A stretch of 64,000 nt of DNA. Origin: Paludibacteraceae bacterium (GTDB taxonomy: Bacteria > Bacteroidota > Bacteroidia > Bacteroidales > Paludibacteraceae). Under the pieces are notes generated by a model. The model searched no databases. It had not been told where the DNA came from and worked only from the letters and a program-made list of their open reading frames with translations. The translations under genes were made by a program, and so were the position numbers. Positions 1 through 8,848 of this stretch are shown piece after piece. Within the stretch, counting starts at the first letter, position 1. Every line of letters starts with the position of its first letter. The stretch lies in contig JAKSNF010000005.1 of NCBI GenBank assembly GCA_024400115.1, positions 30,755 to 94,754 on the forward strand, given 5' to 3'.

Positions 1-1
1 G

Positions 2-316
2 AAACTGGCTCGGGCTTATTTGGAGGGTGGAATGATGGACCTTATGTGGAATCATCTGGACGAAGCAGAAGCCCAATTGATAGAACAACTGCGTTCGGAG
101 CATGCTACAGCGCAAGACTTCATAAACTACGGACATATTTGTTTCATTCGCGGAGACCGTACTATGGCATACGAGAACTACCGTCAGGCAAGGCAGATGA
201 TAGGTGCCGCTAAACCTTTCTTTGCTCTCTTTAGACCTGACCGCGGTCACCTCGTAGATCTCGGCGTACCCGTGGAGCAAGTGTATCTGATGGAAGATAA
301 CCTTATAAAAGTGTAG
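2..316 (+). CDS. TPR-like protein, C-terminal part (5' end outside window)
   Basis: The reading frame is open to the left edge of the window, so this is the last 104 or so codons of a longer gene. The stretch AQDFINYGHICFIRGDRTMAY and the helix after it have the small/large residue spacing of a tetratricopeptide helix pair, which normally mediates protein-protein contacts. The C-terminal end (GVPVEQVYLMEDNLIKV) is not recognised. A TTG at 20 and an ATG at 32 could act as starts, but uninterrupted coding upstream argues against both. It is followed by a repeat-rich spacer and then ffh on the same strand. The TPR call is inference from pattern only. Confidence 0.55.
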   Translation, partial: KLARAYLEGGMMDLMWNHLDEAEAQLIEQLRSEHATAQDFINYGHICFIRGDRTMAYENYRQARQMIGAAKPFFALFRPDRGHLVDLGVPVEQVYLMEDNLIKV

Positions 317-498
317 AGTGTAGAGTGTAGCGTTGAGAGTAGTTTAGAAGTTAGATAGTTTAGAGAAGCGCCTACGGCTATAGTTACCGGCTCTTTGAGC
401 CGCCGCTTTGCAAAAGCGGACAGACTCTAAACTAATTAAACTCTAAACTAACAAACAACTCTAAACTCTAAACACTAAACTCTAAACTAAATAATGAT
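317..498. repeat. Heptamer repeats flanking micro-hairpins
   Basis: This 182-nt spacer has no gene. The left part carries TTTAGAG/GTAGAGT-type units and the right part the complementary CTCTAAAC units (425-490), so the two arms can pair (for example TAGTTTAGAG with CTCTAAACTA). Between them lie small perfect hairpins: CGGCTC-TTT-GAGCCG, CCGCTTT-GC-AAAAGCGG and GCC-TAC-GGC. The same heptamer and hairpin styles recur across the window, including inside genes. Confidence 0.8.
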
Positions 499-1797
499 AT
501 GTTTGATAATTTAAGTGAACGATTAGAGCGATCGTTTAAGATCCTCAAAGGCGAAGGCCGTATTACCGAGATTAACATTGCGGAAACGGTTAAGGACATC
601 CGTAAAGCCCTCTTGGAGGCGGATGTGAACTACAAAACAGCTAAACAATTTACGGACGAGGTCAAAGCCAAAGCCCTCGGTCAGAACGTGATGACGTCTG
701 TTCGTCCCGGTCAGTTACTCGTTAAGATAACCCATGACGAACTGACCACCTTGATGGGAGGCGAAGCGCAAGAGATAAACCTCAAGGGTAATCCTGCTGT
801 CATCCTCCTTTCCGGTCTGCAAGGTTCCGGTAAGACGACGTTTGCCGCTAAGTTAGCTAATTTCCTCCAAACCAAACAGCATAAGAAAGTGATGCTTGTA
901 GCGTGTGACGTCTATCGTCCTGCCGCTATTGAGCAACTCTCTGTTTTAGGAGAACAAATAGGAGTTAAAGTCTATGCCGCTCCCGAACAGTCTAATCCCG
1001 TACTCAAAGCGAAAGCCGCTATTGCCGAAGCTCGTACCTACGGCTATGATGTGGTTATTGTCGATACGGCAGGTCGTTTGGCAGTGGATGAGGCGATGAT
1101 GACGGAGATAGCAGCCATCAAGGAGGCTATCCATCCTCAAGAAACGTTGTTCGTAGTGGATGCTATGACCGGTCAAGACGCGGTCAATACAGCCAAAGAG
1201 TTTAACGACCGCCTCGATTTTGATGGTGTTATCCTCACTAAACTCGATGGTGATGCCCGCGGTGGTGCTGCACTCTCTATTCGCTCGGTAGTCAATAAAC
1301 CGATTAAGTTCATCGGCACGGGTGAGAAAATGGAGGCACTCGATGTCTTCCACCCCGCACGCATGGCAGACCGTATCCTCGGCATGGGTGACGTAGTCAG
1401 CCTTGTAGAGCGCGCTAAGGAACAGTACGACGAAGCAGAGGCGCGTCGTATAAGCAAACGTATTGCGCATAACCAGTTTGACTTTAACGACTTTGTCGGT
1501 CAACTCCAACAAATAAAGAAAATGGGTTCGATGAAAGACCTCGTTAGTATGATTCCCGGAGCGGATAAAGCCCTCAAGAACGTGGACGTTAACGACGATG
1601 CCTTCAAACCGATTGAGGCCATCATCGGTTCAATGACACCCTATGAACGCGCTAACCCGTCTTGCCTTAATGGTTCGCGCAAAGACCGTATCGCCCGCGG
1701 TTCGGGAACGAGTATAGTGGAGGTTAACCGCTTCCTCAAGCAGTTTGAGCAAACGGCTAAGATGATGCGCAAGATGCAAACTCTCAAAAGACGTTAA
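499..1797 (+). CDS. ffh: Signal recognition particle GTPase Ffh
   Basis: Ffh binds signal peptides as they leave the ribosome and, with SRP RNA and the receptor FtsY, delivers ribosomes to the membrane. The 432-aa protein shows the expected order: an N-terminal helical bundle (about 1-90), a GTPase domain with P-loop GLQGSGKTT at 106-114, DTAGR and TKLDGD, and a methionine-rich M domain with the RNA-binding helix RIARGSGTS near residue 400. Length is normal for Bacteroidota. Genes folD and prfA follow in the same direction. The repeat-rich spacer upstream shows no clear TAnnTTTG promoter. The RNA-contact segment reads NPSCLNGSRKDRIARGSG, slightly divergent from the common NP-DIIDGSRR form. 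Confidence 0.97.
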   Translation: MFDNLSERLERSFKILKGEGRITEINIAETVKDIRKALLEADVNYKTAKQFTDEVKAKALGQNVMTSVRPGQLLVKITHDELTTLMGGEAQEINLKGNPAVILLSGLQGSGKTTFAAKLANFLQTKQHKKVMLVACDVYRPAAIEQLSVLGEQIGVKVYAAPEQSNPVLKAKAAIAEARTYGYDVVIVDTAGRLAVDEAMMTEIAAIKEAIHPQETLFVVDAMTGQDAVNTAKEFNDRLDFDGVILTKLDGDARGGAALSIRSVVNKPIKFIGTGEKMEALDVFHPARMADRILGMGDVVSLVERAKEQYDEAEARRISKRIAHNQFDFNDFVGQLQQIKKMGSMKDLVSMIPGADKALKNVDVNDDAFKPIEAIIGSMTPYERANPSCLNGSRKDRIARGSGTSIVEVNRFLKQFEQTAKMMRKMQTLKRR

Positions 1798-1822
1798 TGA
1801 ACCTTTATAAGACATTTAGCGA

Positions 1823-2719
1823 ATGACTATTCTTGATGGTAAACGAATAGCTGCCGATATAAGGCGCGAACTGAAAGAGCAGATAAGTAGGCGGAGAGCC
1901 TCCGCAGGCGATAAACAGACGATAGGTAACCGGTGCCCTAAATTAGGTATCGTGATTGTAGGTCATAACCCTGCCTCGGAGACTTATGTGACGAATAAGA
2001 TGAAAGCCTGTGCCGAAGTGGGCATTGAAGCGGAACGTATCGCTTTTGAGGACACAATCACGCAAGAGCAACTGCTGGCAGAGGTTCAACGTCTCAATAA
2101 CGACCCCTCTTTCGACGGCTTTATTGTGCAACTGCCTCTTCCTGCACATATATCGGAACAAACTATTACAGCGGCTATTGACTACCGCAAGGACGTGGAT
2201 GGTTTGACACCCGAGAACGTGGGACGTGCAGCCAAAGGACTGCCTTGTATCATCTCGGCTACGCCGCGCGGCATTCGCGAACTGCTCTCTCGTTACCATA
2301 TCTCCACGGACGGCAAACATGTGGTGGTAGTCGGGCGCAGTAATATAGTAGGCAAACCGATGGCATCGCTGCTCATGCAGAAGCATGAGACGGGTAATGC
2401 TACCGTCACTTTATGTCACAGTCATACCACTAACCTCAAGCAAGTGTGCCTCACGGCGGATATACTAATCGTAGCCGTAGGTCATCCGGGATTGATAACG
2501 GCAGACATGGTGGCAGAAGGAGCCACGGTTATTGATGTGGGTATAACGCGAATAGAGGATCCGAATAGTCCGAAGGGCTATCGTTTGGCAGGAGATGTCG
2601 ATTTTGATAATGTGGCTCCTAAGTGCGCTTATATCACTCCCGTCCCCGGTGGCGTAGGACCAATGACTATCGTTAGTCTATTACAAAACACCTTGCAAGC
2701 TTATGGACATACTCTCTAA
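1823..2719 (+). CDS. folD: Bifunctional methylenetetrahydrofolate dehydrogenase/cyclohydrolase FolD
   Basis: FolD interconverts 5,10-methylene-THF, methenyl-THF and 10-formyl-THF in the cytosol for one-carbon supply. The 298-aa protein has the catalytic YVTNK segment, the NADP-binding VVVGRSNIVGKPMASLL and the C-terminal PVPGGVGPMT. Residues about 22-38 (RRRASAGDKQTIGNRC) look like an insertion between the first helix and the first strand. The underlying DNA contains the hairpin GCGGAG-AGC-CTCCGC, almost the same as one in the spacer near 25916. The gene overlaps prfA by 17 nt, so the two are probably translationally coupled. Confidence 0.97.
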   Translation: MTILDGKRIAADIRRELKEQISRRRASAGDKQTIGNRCPKLGIVIVGHNPASETYVTNKMKACAEVGIEAERIAFEDTITQEQLLAEVQRLNNDPSFDGFIVQLPLPAHISEQTITAAIDYRKDVDGLTPENVGRAAKGLPCIISATPRGIRELLSRYHISTDGKHVVVVGRSNIVGKPMASLLMQKHETGNATVTLCHSHTTNLKQVCLTADILIVAVGHPGLITADMVAEGATVIDVGITRIEDPNSPKGYRLAGDVDFDNVAPKCAYITPVPGGVGPMTIVSLLQNTLQAYGHTL

Positions 2720-3806
2720 ACTCGAAGGCTTAGAAGCTAAGTTTCACGAAGTATCGCTTCAAATAACCGACCCTGCTGTCATAGCAGACCAACCTCGTTA
2801 TGTCAAACTCAATCGTGAGTACCACGAACTGGAACGTGTTCTGGCAGCGGCAGACCATTATCGTAAGGTCGTGCACCAATTAGAGGACGCCAAGAACCTA
2901 TTCTACAACGAGTCTGACCCCGAACTCAAGGAGATGGCACGTGCCGAGATAGACGAACTCGAACCGCAGATACCTTCGCTCGAAGAGGAAGTCAAACTGC
3001 TGCTCGTTCCCCGTGACCCCGAGGACGCGAAGAACGTCGTTATGGAGATACGTGGTGGAACGGGAGGCGATGAGGCGGCCCTCTTTGCCGGTGACCTCTT
3101 CCGTATGTACACCAAGTACTTCGACCTTCATGGTTTCAAGTATTCCGTTTCCTCCTTCTCGGAAGGAGCTGTGGGCGGATATAAGGAGATTATCTTTAAC
3201 GTCACGGGTGAGAACGTTTATGGCACGCTCAAGTACGAGTCCGGCGTTCATCGTGTGCAACGTGTACCCGCTACCGAGACGCAGGGTAGGTTACACACCT
3301 CGGCAGCCACGGTCGCTGTTTTACCCGAAGCCGATGAGTTTGAAGTACATATCAATGAAGGCGAGATACGTTGGGATTACTTCCGTTCGGGCGGCGCCGG
3401 TGGACAAAACGTGAACAAGGTCAACTCCGGTGTGCGCTTGCGCTATAACTGGAAGAACCCCGTGACGGGCGAGGAGCAAGAGATACTCATTGAGTGTACC
3501 GAGACGCGCGACCAGCCTAAGAACAAAGAGCGTGCCCTTTCGCGCCTGCGCACGCAAATATATGATAAGGAACATAGCAAGTACGTTAACGATATTGCCG
3601 AACGCCGTAAGACGATGGTCTCTACCGGTGACCGTAGCGCTAAGATTAGAACGTATAACTATCCCCAAGGACGGGTTACCGACCACCGTATCGGGTTTAC
3701 CTTATACGACCTGACGGGTTTTATGAACGGCGATATACAAGGTATGATTGATGCCCTCCAAGTGGCAGAGAATGCCGAGCGACTCAAAGAGATTAGCAAT
3801 GAATAG
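2703..3806 (+). CDS. prfA: Peptide chain release factor 1
   Basis: RF1 recognises UAA and UAG stop codons and triggers peptide release. The 367-aa protein carries the RF1 tripeptide anticodon PAT at 189-191 (in HRVQRVPATETQGR) and the catalytic GGQ at 233-235, the spacing expected of RF1 and not of RF2. The GGQ context is GGAGGQNVNKVNSGVRLRY, typical of the Bacteroidota form. The start ATG lies inside the end of folD, and the stop overlaps the proposed mnmE start by 8 nt. That gives a tight folD-prfA-mnmE operon. Confidence 0.97.
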   Translation: MDILSKLEGLEAKFHEVSLQITDPAVIADQPRYVKLNREYHELERVLAAADHYRKVVHQLEDAKNLFYNESDPELKEMARAEIDELEPQIPSLEEEVKLLLVPRDPEDAKNVVMEIRGGTGGDEAALFAGDLFRMYTKYFDLHGFKYSVSSFSEGAVGGYKEIIFNVTGENVYGTLKYESGVHRVQRVPATETQGRLHTSAATVAVLPEADEFEVHINEGEIRWDYFRSGGAGGQNVNKVNSGVRLRYNWKNPVTGEEQEILIECTETRDQPKNKERALSRLRTQIYDKEHSKYVNDIAERRKTMVSTGDRSAKIRTYNYPQGRVTDHRIGFTLYDLTGFMNGDIQGMIDALQVAENAERLKEISNE

Positions 3807-5187
3807 CCCTACTCCCCTACACCTCTACTCCTCTACCCCTACCATATGTGCTGTCTCGACGCCCTATGGCGTAGGAGGTATAGCGGTGGTACGCGTCAGC
3901 GGACCTGAGGCGTTGTCTATTGTGGATACCCTCTTTGTGGGCAAACATTCGCTTCAAGACGCCAAAGCGAACACTATTCATTATGGTCGCTTCGAAGATT
4001 TAGACGAAGTGCTTGTTTCCGTCTTTCGTGCTCCGCACTCGTTCACTGGTGAGGATGTGGTGGAGATAGCTTGTCATGGTAGTCTCTATATCCAACAAAC
4101 GGTTATTCAGCGTCTTATCGAAAGCGGTTGCGCTATGGCGGCTGCGGGTGAGTTCACCCGTCGTGCCCTTACTAATGGTAAGATAGATTTGACCCAAGCC
4201 GAGGCGGTAGCCGATTTGATTGCTTCGCAATCCAAAGCCGAACACGACCTTGCCCTCAAACAATTGCGGGGCAGCGTGAGTAGCGAGATAGCTACGCTAC
4301 GCGACAAGTTACTGCACTTGACTTCCCTTATCGAACTGGAACTGGACTTTGCTGACCATGAGGAATTAGAGTTTGCTTCCCGACCCGAACTGCAAGCGGT
4401 AGCAGACGAGATAGAGCAACACCTCGTTCACCTGACGGACTCGTTTAAGACGGGTAATGCTATTAAGAACGGTCTGCCCGTCGCTATTGTAGGACCTACG
4501 AACGCCGGCAAATCGACACTCCTTAATGCCCTCTTGGGTGAACAACGCGCTATTGTGAGTGATATACAAGGAACGACGCGCGACACGATTGAGGATACCC
4601 TTATCCTCGACGGCATCCTTTTCCGTCTCATTGATACGGCAGGACTACGTGAGACGCAGGACGAGATAGAGCAGTTGGGTATCGAACGCACCAAAGCCGC
4701 CATCGAGAAAGCGGCGATTATCATTAGTCTTTCAGCGCAGCGGTGTATCGGAGTCGCCGGAGCGACCAGTGAAACGATCTTTCAGCGCAGCGGTCTTATA
4801 GCGCAGCGGTCTATTATTCACGTAATCAACAAAGCCGACTTGATGACCGCTCAAGAGCGGGCTTCGGCAGCGCAGCAAGGGGTCGTTATCTCGGCTAAGA
4901 ACGGAGACCTTGGTATCCTTCGTGAAGAATTAGTAAGAACGGCTAAGAACCTGTTAGAGGCTGCTTCGGAGGGTGTTTGTATCACGGGTGAGCGTCACTA
5001 TGAGGCATTGCTGCGTGCCTTGCGCTCAATAAGAGCCGTACAAGAAGGACTGAAGCAAAATATAAGCGGCGAGTTTTTGTCAATGGATTTGCAAGATGTT
5101 CTCACGGCTTTAGGTGAAGTCACGGGTCAAGTGACCAATGACGAAGTGCTGTCAAATATATTCTCCAAATTCTGTATTGGGAAGTAA
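3799..5187 (+). CDS. mnmE: tRNA modification GTPase MnmE
   Basis: With MnmG, MnmE installs the (carboxymethyl)aminomethyl group on U34 of certain tRNAs. The 462-aa protein has the N-terminal folate-binding domain (GVGGIAVVRVSG), P-loop GPTNAGKS at 232-239, GTTRD, DTAG, NKAD at 344-347 and the diagnostic C-terminal CIGK. The start at 3799 is preferred over the in-frame ATG at 3748 because the latter lies deep in prfA. Residues about 311-337 between the DTAG and NKAD motifs are encoded by the CAG-GCA-GCGGTC micro-hairpin repeat, giving SAQRC, FQRSG and IAQRS. That segment does not resemble the usual strand and helix there. The gene ends 3 nt before the convergent rsgA. Confidence 0.95.
   Translation: MNSPTPLHLYSSTPTICAVSTPYGVGGIAVVRVSGPEALSIVDTLFVGKHSLQDAKANTIHYGRFEDLDEVLVSVFRAPHSFTGEDVVEIACHGSLYIQQTVIQRLIESGCAMAAAGEFTRRALTNGKIDLTQAEAVADLIASQSKAEHDLALKQLRGSVSSEIATLRDKLLHLTSLIELELDFADHEELEFASRPELQAVADEIEQHLVHLTDSFKTGNAIKNGLPVAIVGPTNAGKSTLLNALLGEQRAIVSDIQGTTRDTIEDTLILDGILFRLIDTAGLRETQDEIEQLGIERTKAAIEKAAIIISLSAQRCIGVAGATSETIFQRSGLIAQRSIIHVINKADLMTAQERASAAQQGVVISAKNGDLGILREELVRTAKNLLEAASEGVCITGERHYEALLRALRSIRAVQEGLKQNISGEFLSMDLQDVLTALGEVTGQVTNDEVLSNIFSKFCIGK
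4727..4814. repeat. Micro-hairpin repeats inside mnmE
   Basis: Three copies of an AGC-GCA-GCGGT unit (two preceded by CTTTC, one by TTAT) and a separate hairpin GTCGC-CGGA-GCGAC sit in-frame inside the GTPase domain coding region. The unit belongs to the same family as the repeats in lspA, the exosortase gene and the rpsB-tsf and dnaK leaders. Confidence 0.8.
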
Positions 5188-5190
5188 GAA

Positions 5191-6240
5191 TTAGCGATAT
5201 TTCTTTTCCTCCGAATCGCCAAGAAGGCTAACGTAACTCTCGTAACGAGAGTAGGCAATCTTGGTGGCTTGTAGCTTGTGGCTTGTGGATGGTGTCAGGT
5301 CAGTTACTGCTTCCACAACGGCACAGCCGGGGGTGCCCGGAAGGTGGAGACAATCGGAGAAACGACAGTTCTGTCCCATCTTAAAAATCTCACGGAAATA
5401 GTGACTGACCTCCGTCTTCTGCATATCAAAAGTTCCAAAACCTTTTATTCCCGGTGTGTCTATCACGAGCGTTCGCTCGTGCGAGTTTAGAGTGGACGCC
5501 CGTTGGGCTAGTTTAGAGTTTAGAGGTATAGAGTACATACAACTGAAGGTGGTGGTGTGCATGCCTGTGTCATGGACTTGGGAGATGTCTGCCACGCGAG
5601 TCACATCTTCGCCCATTAACGCATTAATCAACGTCGATTTACCTACACCGCTATTACCCGAGAAAAGGGTTACCTTGCCCTCTAAGAGCGAAAGCAATGA
5701 TGAATTGAGCCGCTCTGACGAGCTAAATGATGAGTTGAACCGCCCTGACGGGCTAAATGATGAATTGGATAGTTCTTTGGCGCAAAGAGCAAGGGTGGGG
5801 TAGCCTAACGACTCGTATAAGTCGCGTAACTGTTGGAGATAGACTTGTTCTTCGTCCGTTAAAAGGTCTATCTTATTGAAAACCAAAATAACGGGCACAC
5901 GATAGGCTTCGCACGTGGCGAGGAAGCGGTCAATAAAAGTAGTTGAGGTTTGAGGGTGATTGATGGTAACGAGTAGCATCACTTGATCCACATTAGCCGC
6001 TAAGATATGACTCTCCTTGCTGAGGTTCGTCGATTTGCGGATGATGTAGTTTTTGCGGTCATAGATGTCCGTAATCCACTGCGTGCCATCGGCTTGGCAT
6101 TCCACCTCTACATAATCGCCAACGGCAACGGGGTTGGTGGAACGGATACCTTTGGTGCGAAAATTACCCTTAAGGATAGCTTTAGAGCCATCCTCAAGGA
6201 TATAAGCAGTACTGGTAGATTTAATGACAAGTGCCTTCAT
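5191..6240 (-). CDS. rsgA: Ribosome small-subunit GTPase RsgA
   Basis: RsgA is a circularly permuted GTPase that checks late 30S subunit assembly. The 349-aa protein shows the permuted order: NKID at 122-125, P-loop SGNSGVGKS at 194-202, DTPGIKGFG at 261-269, and a C-terminal zinc site (C-x4-C-x-H-x6-C in NCRFSDCLHLPGTPGC). Two repeat-derived insertions are visible. Residues about 157-183 are serine-rich SSFSPSGRFNSS-type units, and residues about 241-256 lie between the switch region and DTPG. Both keep the frame. The start overlaps the frr stop by one base (TAATG), so the genes are probably coupled. Confidence 0.95.
   Translation of the reverse strand: MKALVIKSTSTAYILEDGSKAILKGNFRTKGIRSTNPVAVGDYVEVECQADGTQWITDIYDRKNYIIRKSTNLSKESHILAANVDQVMLLVTINHPQTSTTFIDRFLATCEAYRVPVILVFNKIDLLTDEEQVYLQQLRDLYESLGYPTLALCAKELSNSSFSPSGRFNSSFSSSERLNSSLLSLLEGKVTLFSGNSGVGKSTLINALMGEDVTRVADISQVHDTGMHTTTFSCMYSIPLNSKLAQRASTLNSHERTLVIDTPGIKGFGTFDMQKTEVSHYFREIFKMGQNCRFSDCLHLPGTPGCAVVEAVTDLTPSTSHKLQATKIAYSRYESYVSLLGDSEEKKYR
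5484..5530. repeat. Heptamer repeat with micro-hairpin inside rsgA
   Basis: GTTTAGAGT-type heptamers flank the hairpin GCCC-GTT-GGGC within the rsgA coding region. It encodes NSKLAQRASTLNSHER, a segment absent from typical RsgA proteins at this point. Confidence 0.75.
5696..5775. repeat. Second micro-hairpin family inside rsgA
   Basis: Two tandem units of about 30 nt share the flanks TTGARCCG and CTAAATGATGA but have different complementary stems: CTC-TGAC-GAG and CCC-TGAC-GGG. The changes in the two arms compensate each other. The reading frame stays open through both. Confidence 0.75.
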
Positions 6241-6800
6241 TAGACGGTCATTATCTCCTTCTCTTTCTTGGCGTAAACATCGTCTATTTGCTTAATGAAC
6301 TTATCATGCAGTTTCTGCATTTCGTTCTCGGCATCTTTCTCTGCATCCTCGGGCAGACCTTCTTTAATCTGTTTCTTAAGGGTGTCGATAGCGTCACGAC
6401 GAGCATTACGAATAGATACTTTGGCGTTCTCGGCTTCGCCTTTACATTGCTTAGCCAGTTCGCGACGGCGCTCCTCGGTGAGTGGCGGGATAATGAGCCT
6501 AATGCATTCACCATTGTTATTAGGCGCCAAACCAACATTCGAGTTAATCAAAGCACGCTCCATAACGGAAAGCATACTCTTCTCCCAAGGCGTGATCTGA
6601 ATCGTGCGAGCATCGGGAGTGGTGATGGTAGCGGCATTAGCCAGCGGCGTCATCGTACCATAATAATCAATCTTAACCGCGTCAAGGATGCGCGGAGAAG
6701 CCTTGCCTGCACGGATGTGGGCTAAGGCATCGTCTAAGAACATAACGGCGGCTTGCATCAGTTCTTCTGCATCCGATTGGATTTTACTTACTTCAATCAT
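6240..6800 (-). CDS. frr: Ribosome recycling factor
   Basis: RRF works with EF-G to split post-termination ribosomes. The 186-aa length is standard, and the whole protein matches the family: an N-terminal helix, the insertion domain with ASPRILDAVKIDYYGTMTPL, and the C-terminal helices. It lies between pyrH (14 nt upstream) and rsgA (1-nt overlap), the common pyrH-frr order. Confidence 0.97.
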   Translation of the reverse strand: MIEVSKIQSDAEELMQAAVMFLDDALAHIRAGKASPRILDAVKIDYYGTMTPLANAATITTPDARTIQITPWEKSMLSVMERALINSNVGLAPNNNGECIRLIIPPLTEERRRELAKQCKGEAENAKVSIRNARRDAIDTLKKQIKEGLPEDAEKDAENEMQKLHDKFIKQIDDVYAKKEKEIMTV

Positions 6801-6814
6801 GGTGTTTAATAGTT

Positions 6815-7522
6815 TTAGGGTTTAACTAAGGTACCTATTTTATTACCTTCAATTACTTTCATGAGGTTGCCTTCTTGGTCCATATTAAAGACATAGATGG
6901 GCATTTTGTTCTCTTTGCAGAGCGTGATAGCCGTGAGATCCATAATACGGAGGTTACGATTCAGAATCTCGTCATAGGTTATCTCGTCGAACTTAGTAGC
7001 AGACGGATCTTGCTCGGGGTCAGCGGTGTAGATACCATCCACACGCGTTCCCTTGAACATAATATCCGCTTCTATCTCTACGGCACGCAGGGCTGACGCC
7101 GTATCCGTAGTGAAATAGGGGTTACCCGTTCCTCCGGCAATGATAACCACTTCACCCTTGTCGAATAGGCGCAGGGCTTTGGGTTTATCGTAGAGATTAC
7201 CGATAGGCTCCATGCGAATAGAGGTGAGCACGCGCACTTTCTGTCCCTCTGCCTCCAAAGCAGAACGCAGAGCAAGCGAGTTAATGACAGTGGCGAGCAT
7301 GCCCATCTGGTCTCCGGCAACGCGGTCGAAACCTTGTTGAGCACCGCTCAGTCCGCGGAAGATATTCCCGCCACCGATAACAATACCGATTTGGACTCCT
7401 TTTTGGGCAATAGCGTGAATCTGTTTAGCATAGGAAGTGAGGCGTTCGGCATCAATGCCATAGCCTTGCTTACCCATTAGACTCTCGCCCGATAGTTTTA
7501 GTAAGATTCTCTTATATTTCAT
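6815..7522 (-). CDS. pyrH: UMP kinase
   Basis: PyrH phosphorylates UMP to UDP with ATP in pyrimidine nucleotide synthesis. The 235-aa protein belongs to the amino acid kinase fold, with KLSGESLMG at the N-terminus, GGGNIFRG near residue 50, GTGNPYFTTDTASALRA and a C-terminal nucleotide-binding segment. Heptamer-type repeats (ACTTTAAACTTTAAACTC and similar) fill the 45 nt before the start, between it and the preceding gene. It is followed by frr. Confidence 0.97.
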   Translation of the reverse strand: MKYKRILLKLSGESLMGKQGYGIDAERLTSYAKQIHAIAQKGVQIGIVIGGGNIFRGLSGAQQGFDRVAGDQMGMLATVINSLALRSALEAEGQKVRVLTSIRMEPIGNLYDKPKALRLFDKGEVVIIAGGTGNPYFTTDTASALRAVEIEADIMFKGTRVDGIYTADPEQDPSATKFDEITYDEILNRNLRIMDLTAITLCKENKMPIYVFNMDQEGNLMKVIEGNKIGTLVKP

Positions 7523-7567
7523 AATAATTACTTTAAACTTTAAACTCTACACTCTAAACTTTAAACT
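7523..7567. repeat. Heptamer repeat spacer
   Basis: The whole gap between the carbonic-anhydrase-like gene and pyrH is made of TTTAAACT and CTCTAAAC-type units. No promoter or terminator is obvious. Confidence 0.7.
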
Positions 7568-8092
7568 TTAAGAATACCATGTGGAGTACATGGCGTAGTT
7601 ATGAGCGATGCGTTTATTAATCTCCTCCGTCTGTTGCGGGTCGGCTTTTTTGATGAACTTAGCCGGAACACCACCCCACACTTCATAAGGACCTATCTTC
7701 GTTCCCTTGAGCACCAAGGCGTTTGCGGCAACGATAGCGCCTTCACCTACTTCGGCATCGTCAAGGATGGTTGAACCCATACCGAGGAGGGCATAGTCGT
7801 TAATCTTAGCCCCATGAATGGTGACGTTATGTCCTACCGACACATAATCGCCGATGACGATAGTCGATTTCTGATAGAGGGTGTGCAGTACCGCTCCGTC
7901 TTGTATATTGCAGTGCTTACCAATGGTGATGGTGTTCACATCTCCTCGCAACACGGCGTTGAACCACAACGAGCAGCCTTCACCAACGGTTACATCTCCC
8001 ACTACCGTGGCGTTGGGAGCCATAAAAACGTCTTCCGCAATTCGGGGAGTCAGAACCTCCCCGTTGCGGTTGATTGTCATTACCAGTGCCAT
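7568..8092 (-). CDS. Gamma-carbonic-anhydrase-like hexapeptide-repeat protein
   Basis: The left-handed beta-helix hexapeptide repeats run from VVGDVTVGEGCSLWFNAVLRGD to VGEGAIVAANALVLKG. The pattern, with histidines in HCNIQDGAVLH and VGHNVTIHGA, matches the gamma-class carbonic anhydrase/YrdA-PaaY family, whose members bind a metal at subunit interfaces. Whether this one hydrates CO2 cannot be read from the sequence. The ATG at 8092 is preferred: it lies 1 nt after the tpiA stop, whereas the longer frame would start inside tpiA. Length is then 174 aa, normal for the family. Confidence 0.88.
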   Translation of the reverse strand: MALVMTINRNGEVLTPRIAEDVFMAPNATVVGDVTVGEGCSLWFNAVLRGDVNTITIGKHCNIQDGAVLHTLYQKSTIVIGDYVSVGHNVTIHGAKINDYALLGMGSTILDDAEVGEGAIVAANALVLKGTKIGPYEVWGGVPAKFIKKADPQQTEEINKRIAHNYAMYSTWYS

Positions 8093-8093
8093 C

Positions 8094-8843
8094 TTAGCGT
8101 GCGTTAATGATAGCAACGAACTTCTCGGCTATGAGCGAAGCACCACCAATCAGTCCACCATCTACGTCGGGTTTGGAGAAGAGTTCTTCGGCGTTCTTTT
8201 CGTTGCACGAACCACCATAAAGGATAGTGGTATCCTCTGCCACTTGTTTGCCGTATTTCTCGGCAACGAGTGAACGGATATAAGCGTGCATCTCCTCGGC
8301 TTGGTCAGGAGTAGCGGTCAAACCGGTTCCGATAGCCCAAATGGGTTCGTAAGCGAGAGTGATCTTACCAAAGTCTTCAGCACTGAGGTCAAAGACAGAA
8401 CCATCGAGTTGAGCCTTAACTACGGCGTTTTGATAATTGCCTTCGCGTTCCTCTTTCACTTCACCGATACAGAAGATGGGTTTGAGGTTATTAGCCAGAG
8501 CCAGTTGCACTTTCTCCTTCAGAATCTCGGGTGTCTCGTTGTAGTACTGACGACGCTCGCTATGACCTAAGATACAGTAAGTAGCACCTGTGGAAGCTAC
8601 CATAGCGGCACTCACTTCACCTGTGAAAGCGCCTTTCTCTTTGTCTGCGCAGTTCTCAGCGGCAACAGCGATAGGACTACCTTGCAGCAACTCTGCTGCC
8701 TTGGTTAGGTGAATAAACGGAGTGGCGATAACCACAGCGCATTTGGGTTCTTTAACTTGTGCTTTGAGCTCCTCAATGAGTTCAATTCCTTCTTGCAGGT
8801 TCTTGTTCATTTTCCAGTTACCTGCTACCATTTTTGTTCTCAT
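8094..8843 (-). CDS. tpiA: Triosephosphate isomerase
   Basis: TpiA interconverts dihydroxyacetone phosphate and glyceraldehyde 3-phosphate in glycolysis. The 249-aa protein has the N-terminal [10 protein letters not shown] with the catalytic lysine, the catalytic histidine in CILGHSERR, the catalytic glutamate in [11 protein letters not shown] and the phosphate-binding GGSC and [11 protein letters not shown] at 8843 ([13 protein letters not shown]) is the natural start; an upstream TTG adds only three residues. It follows the DoxX-type gene by a few bases. Confidence 0.98.
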   Translation of the reverse strand: MRTKMVAGNWKMNKNLQEGIELIEELKAQVKEPKCAVVIATPFIHLTKAAELLQGSPIAVAAENCADKEKGAFTGEVSAAMVASTGATYCILGHSERRQYYNETPEILKEKVQLALANNLKPIFCIGEVKEEREGNYQNAVVKAQLDGSVFDLSAEDFGKITLAYEPIWAIGTGLTATPDQAEEMHAYIRSLVAEKYGKQVAEDTTILYGGSCNEKNAEELFSKPDVDGGLIGGASLIAEKFVAIINAR

Positions 8844-8848
8844 AATTG

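Noticed and set aside
20..316. Complete 98-aa gene starting at TTG 20
   Set aside because: Coding continues in the same frame to the left edge, so the gene is truncated by the window.
317..498. Telomere-like or replication-origin repeats
   Set aside because: The heptamers also occur inside many genes and spacers, and no DnaA-box cluster or replication gene is nearby.
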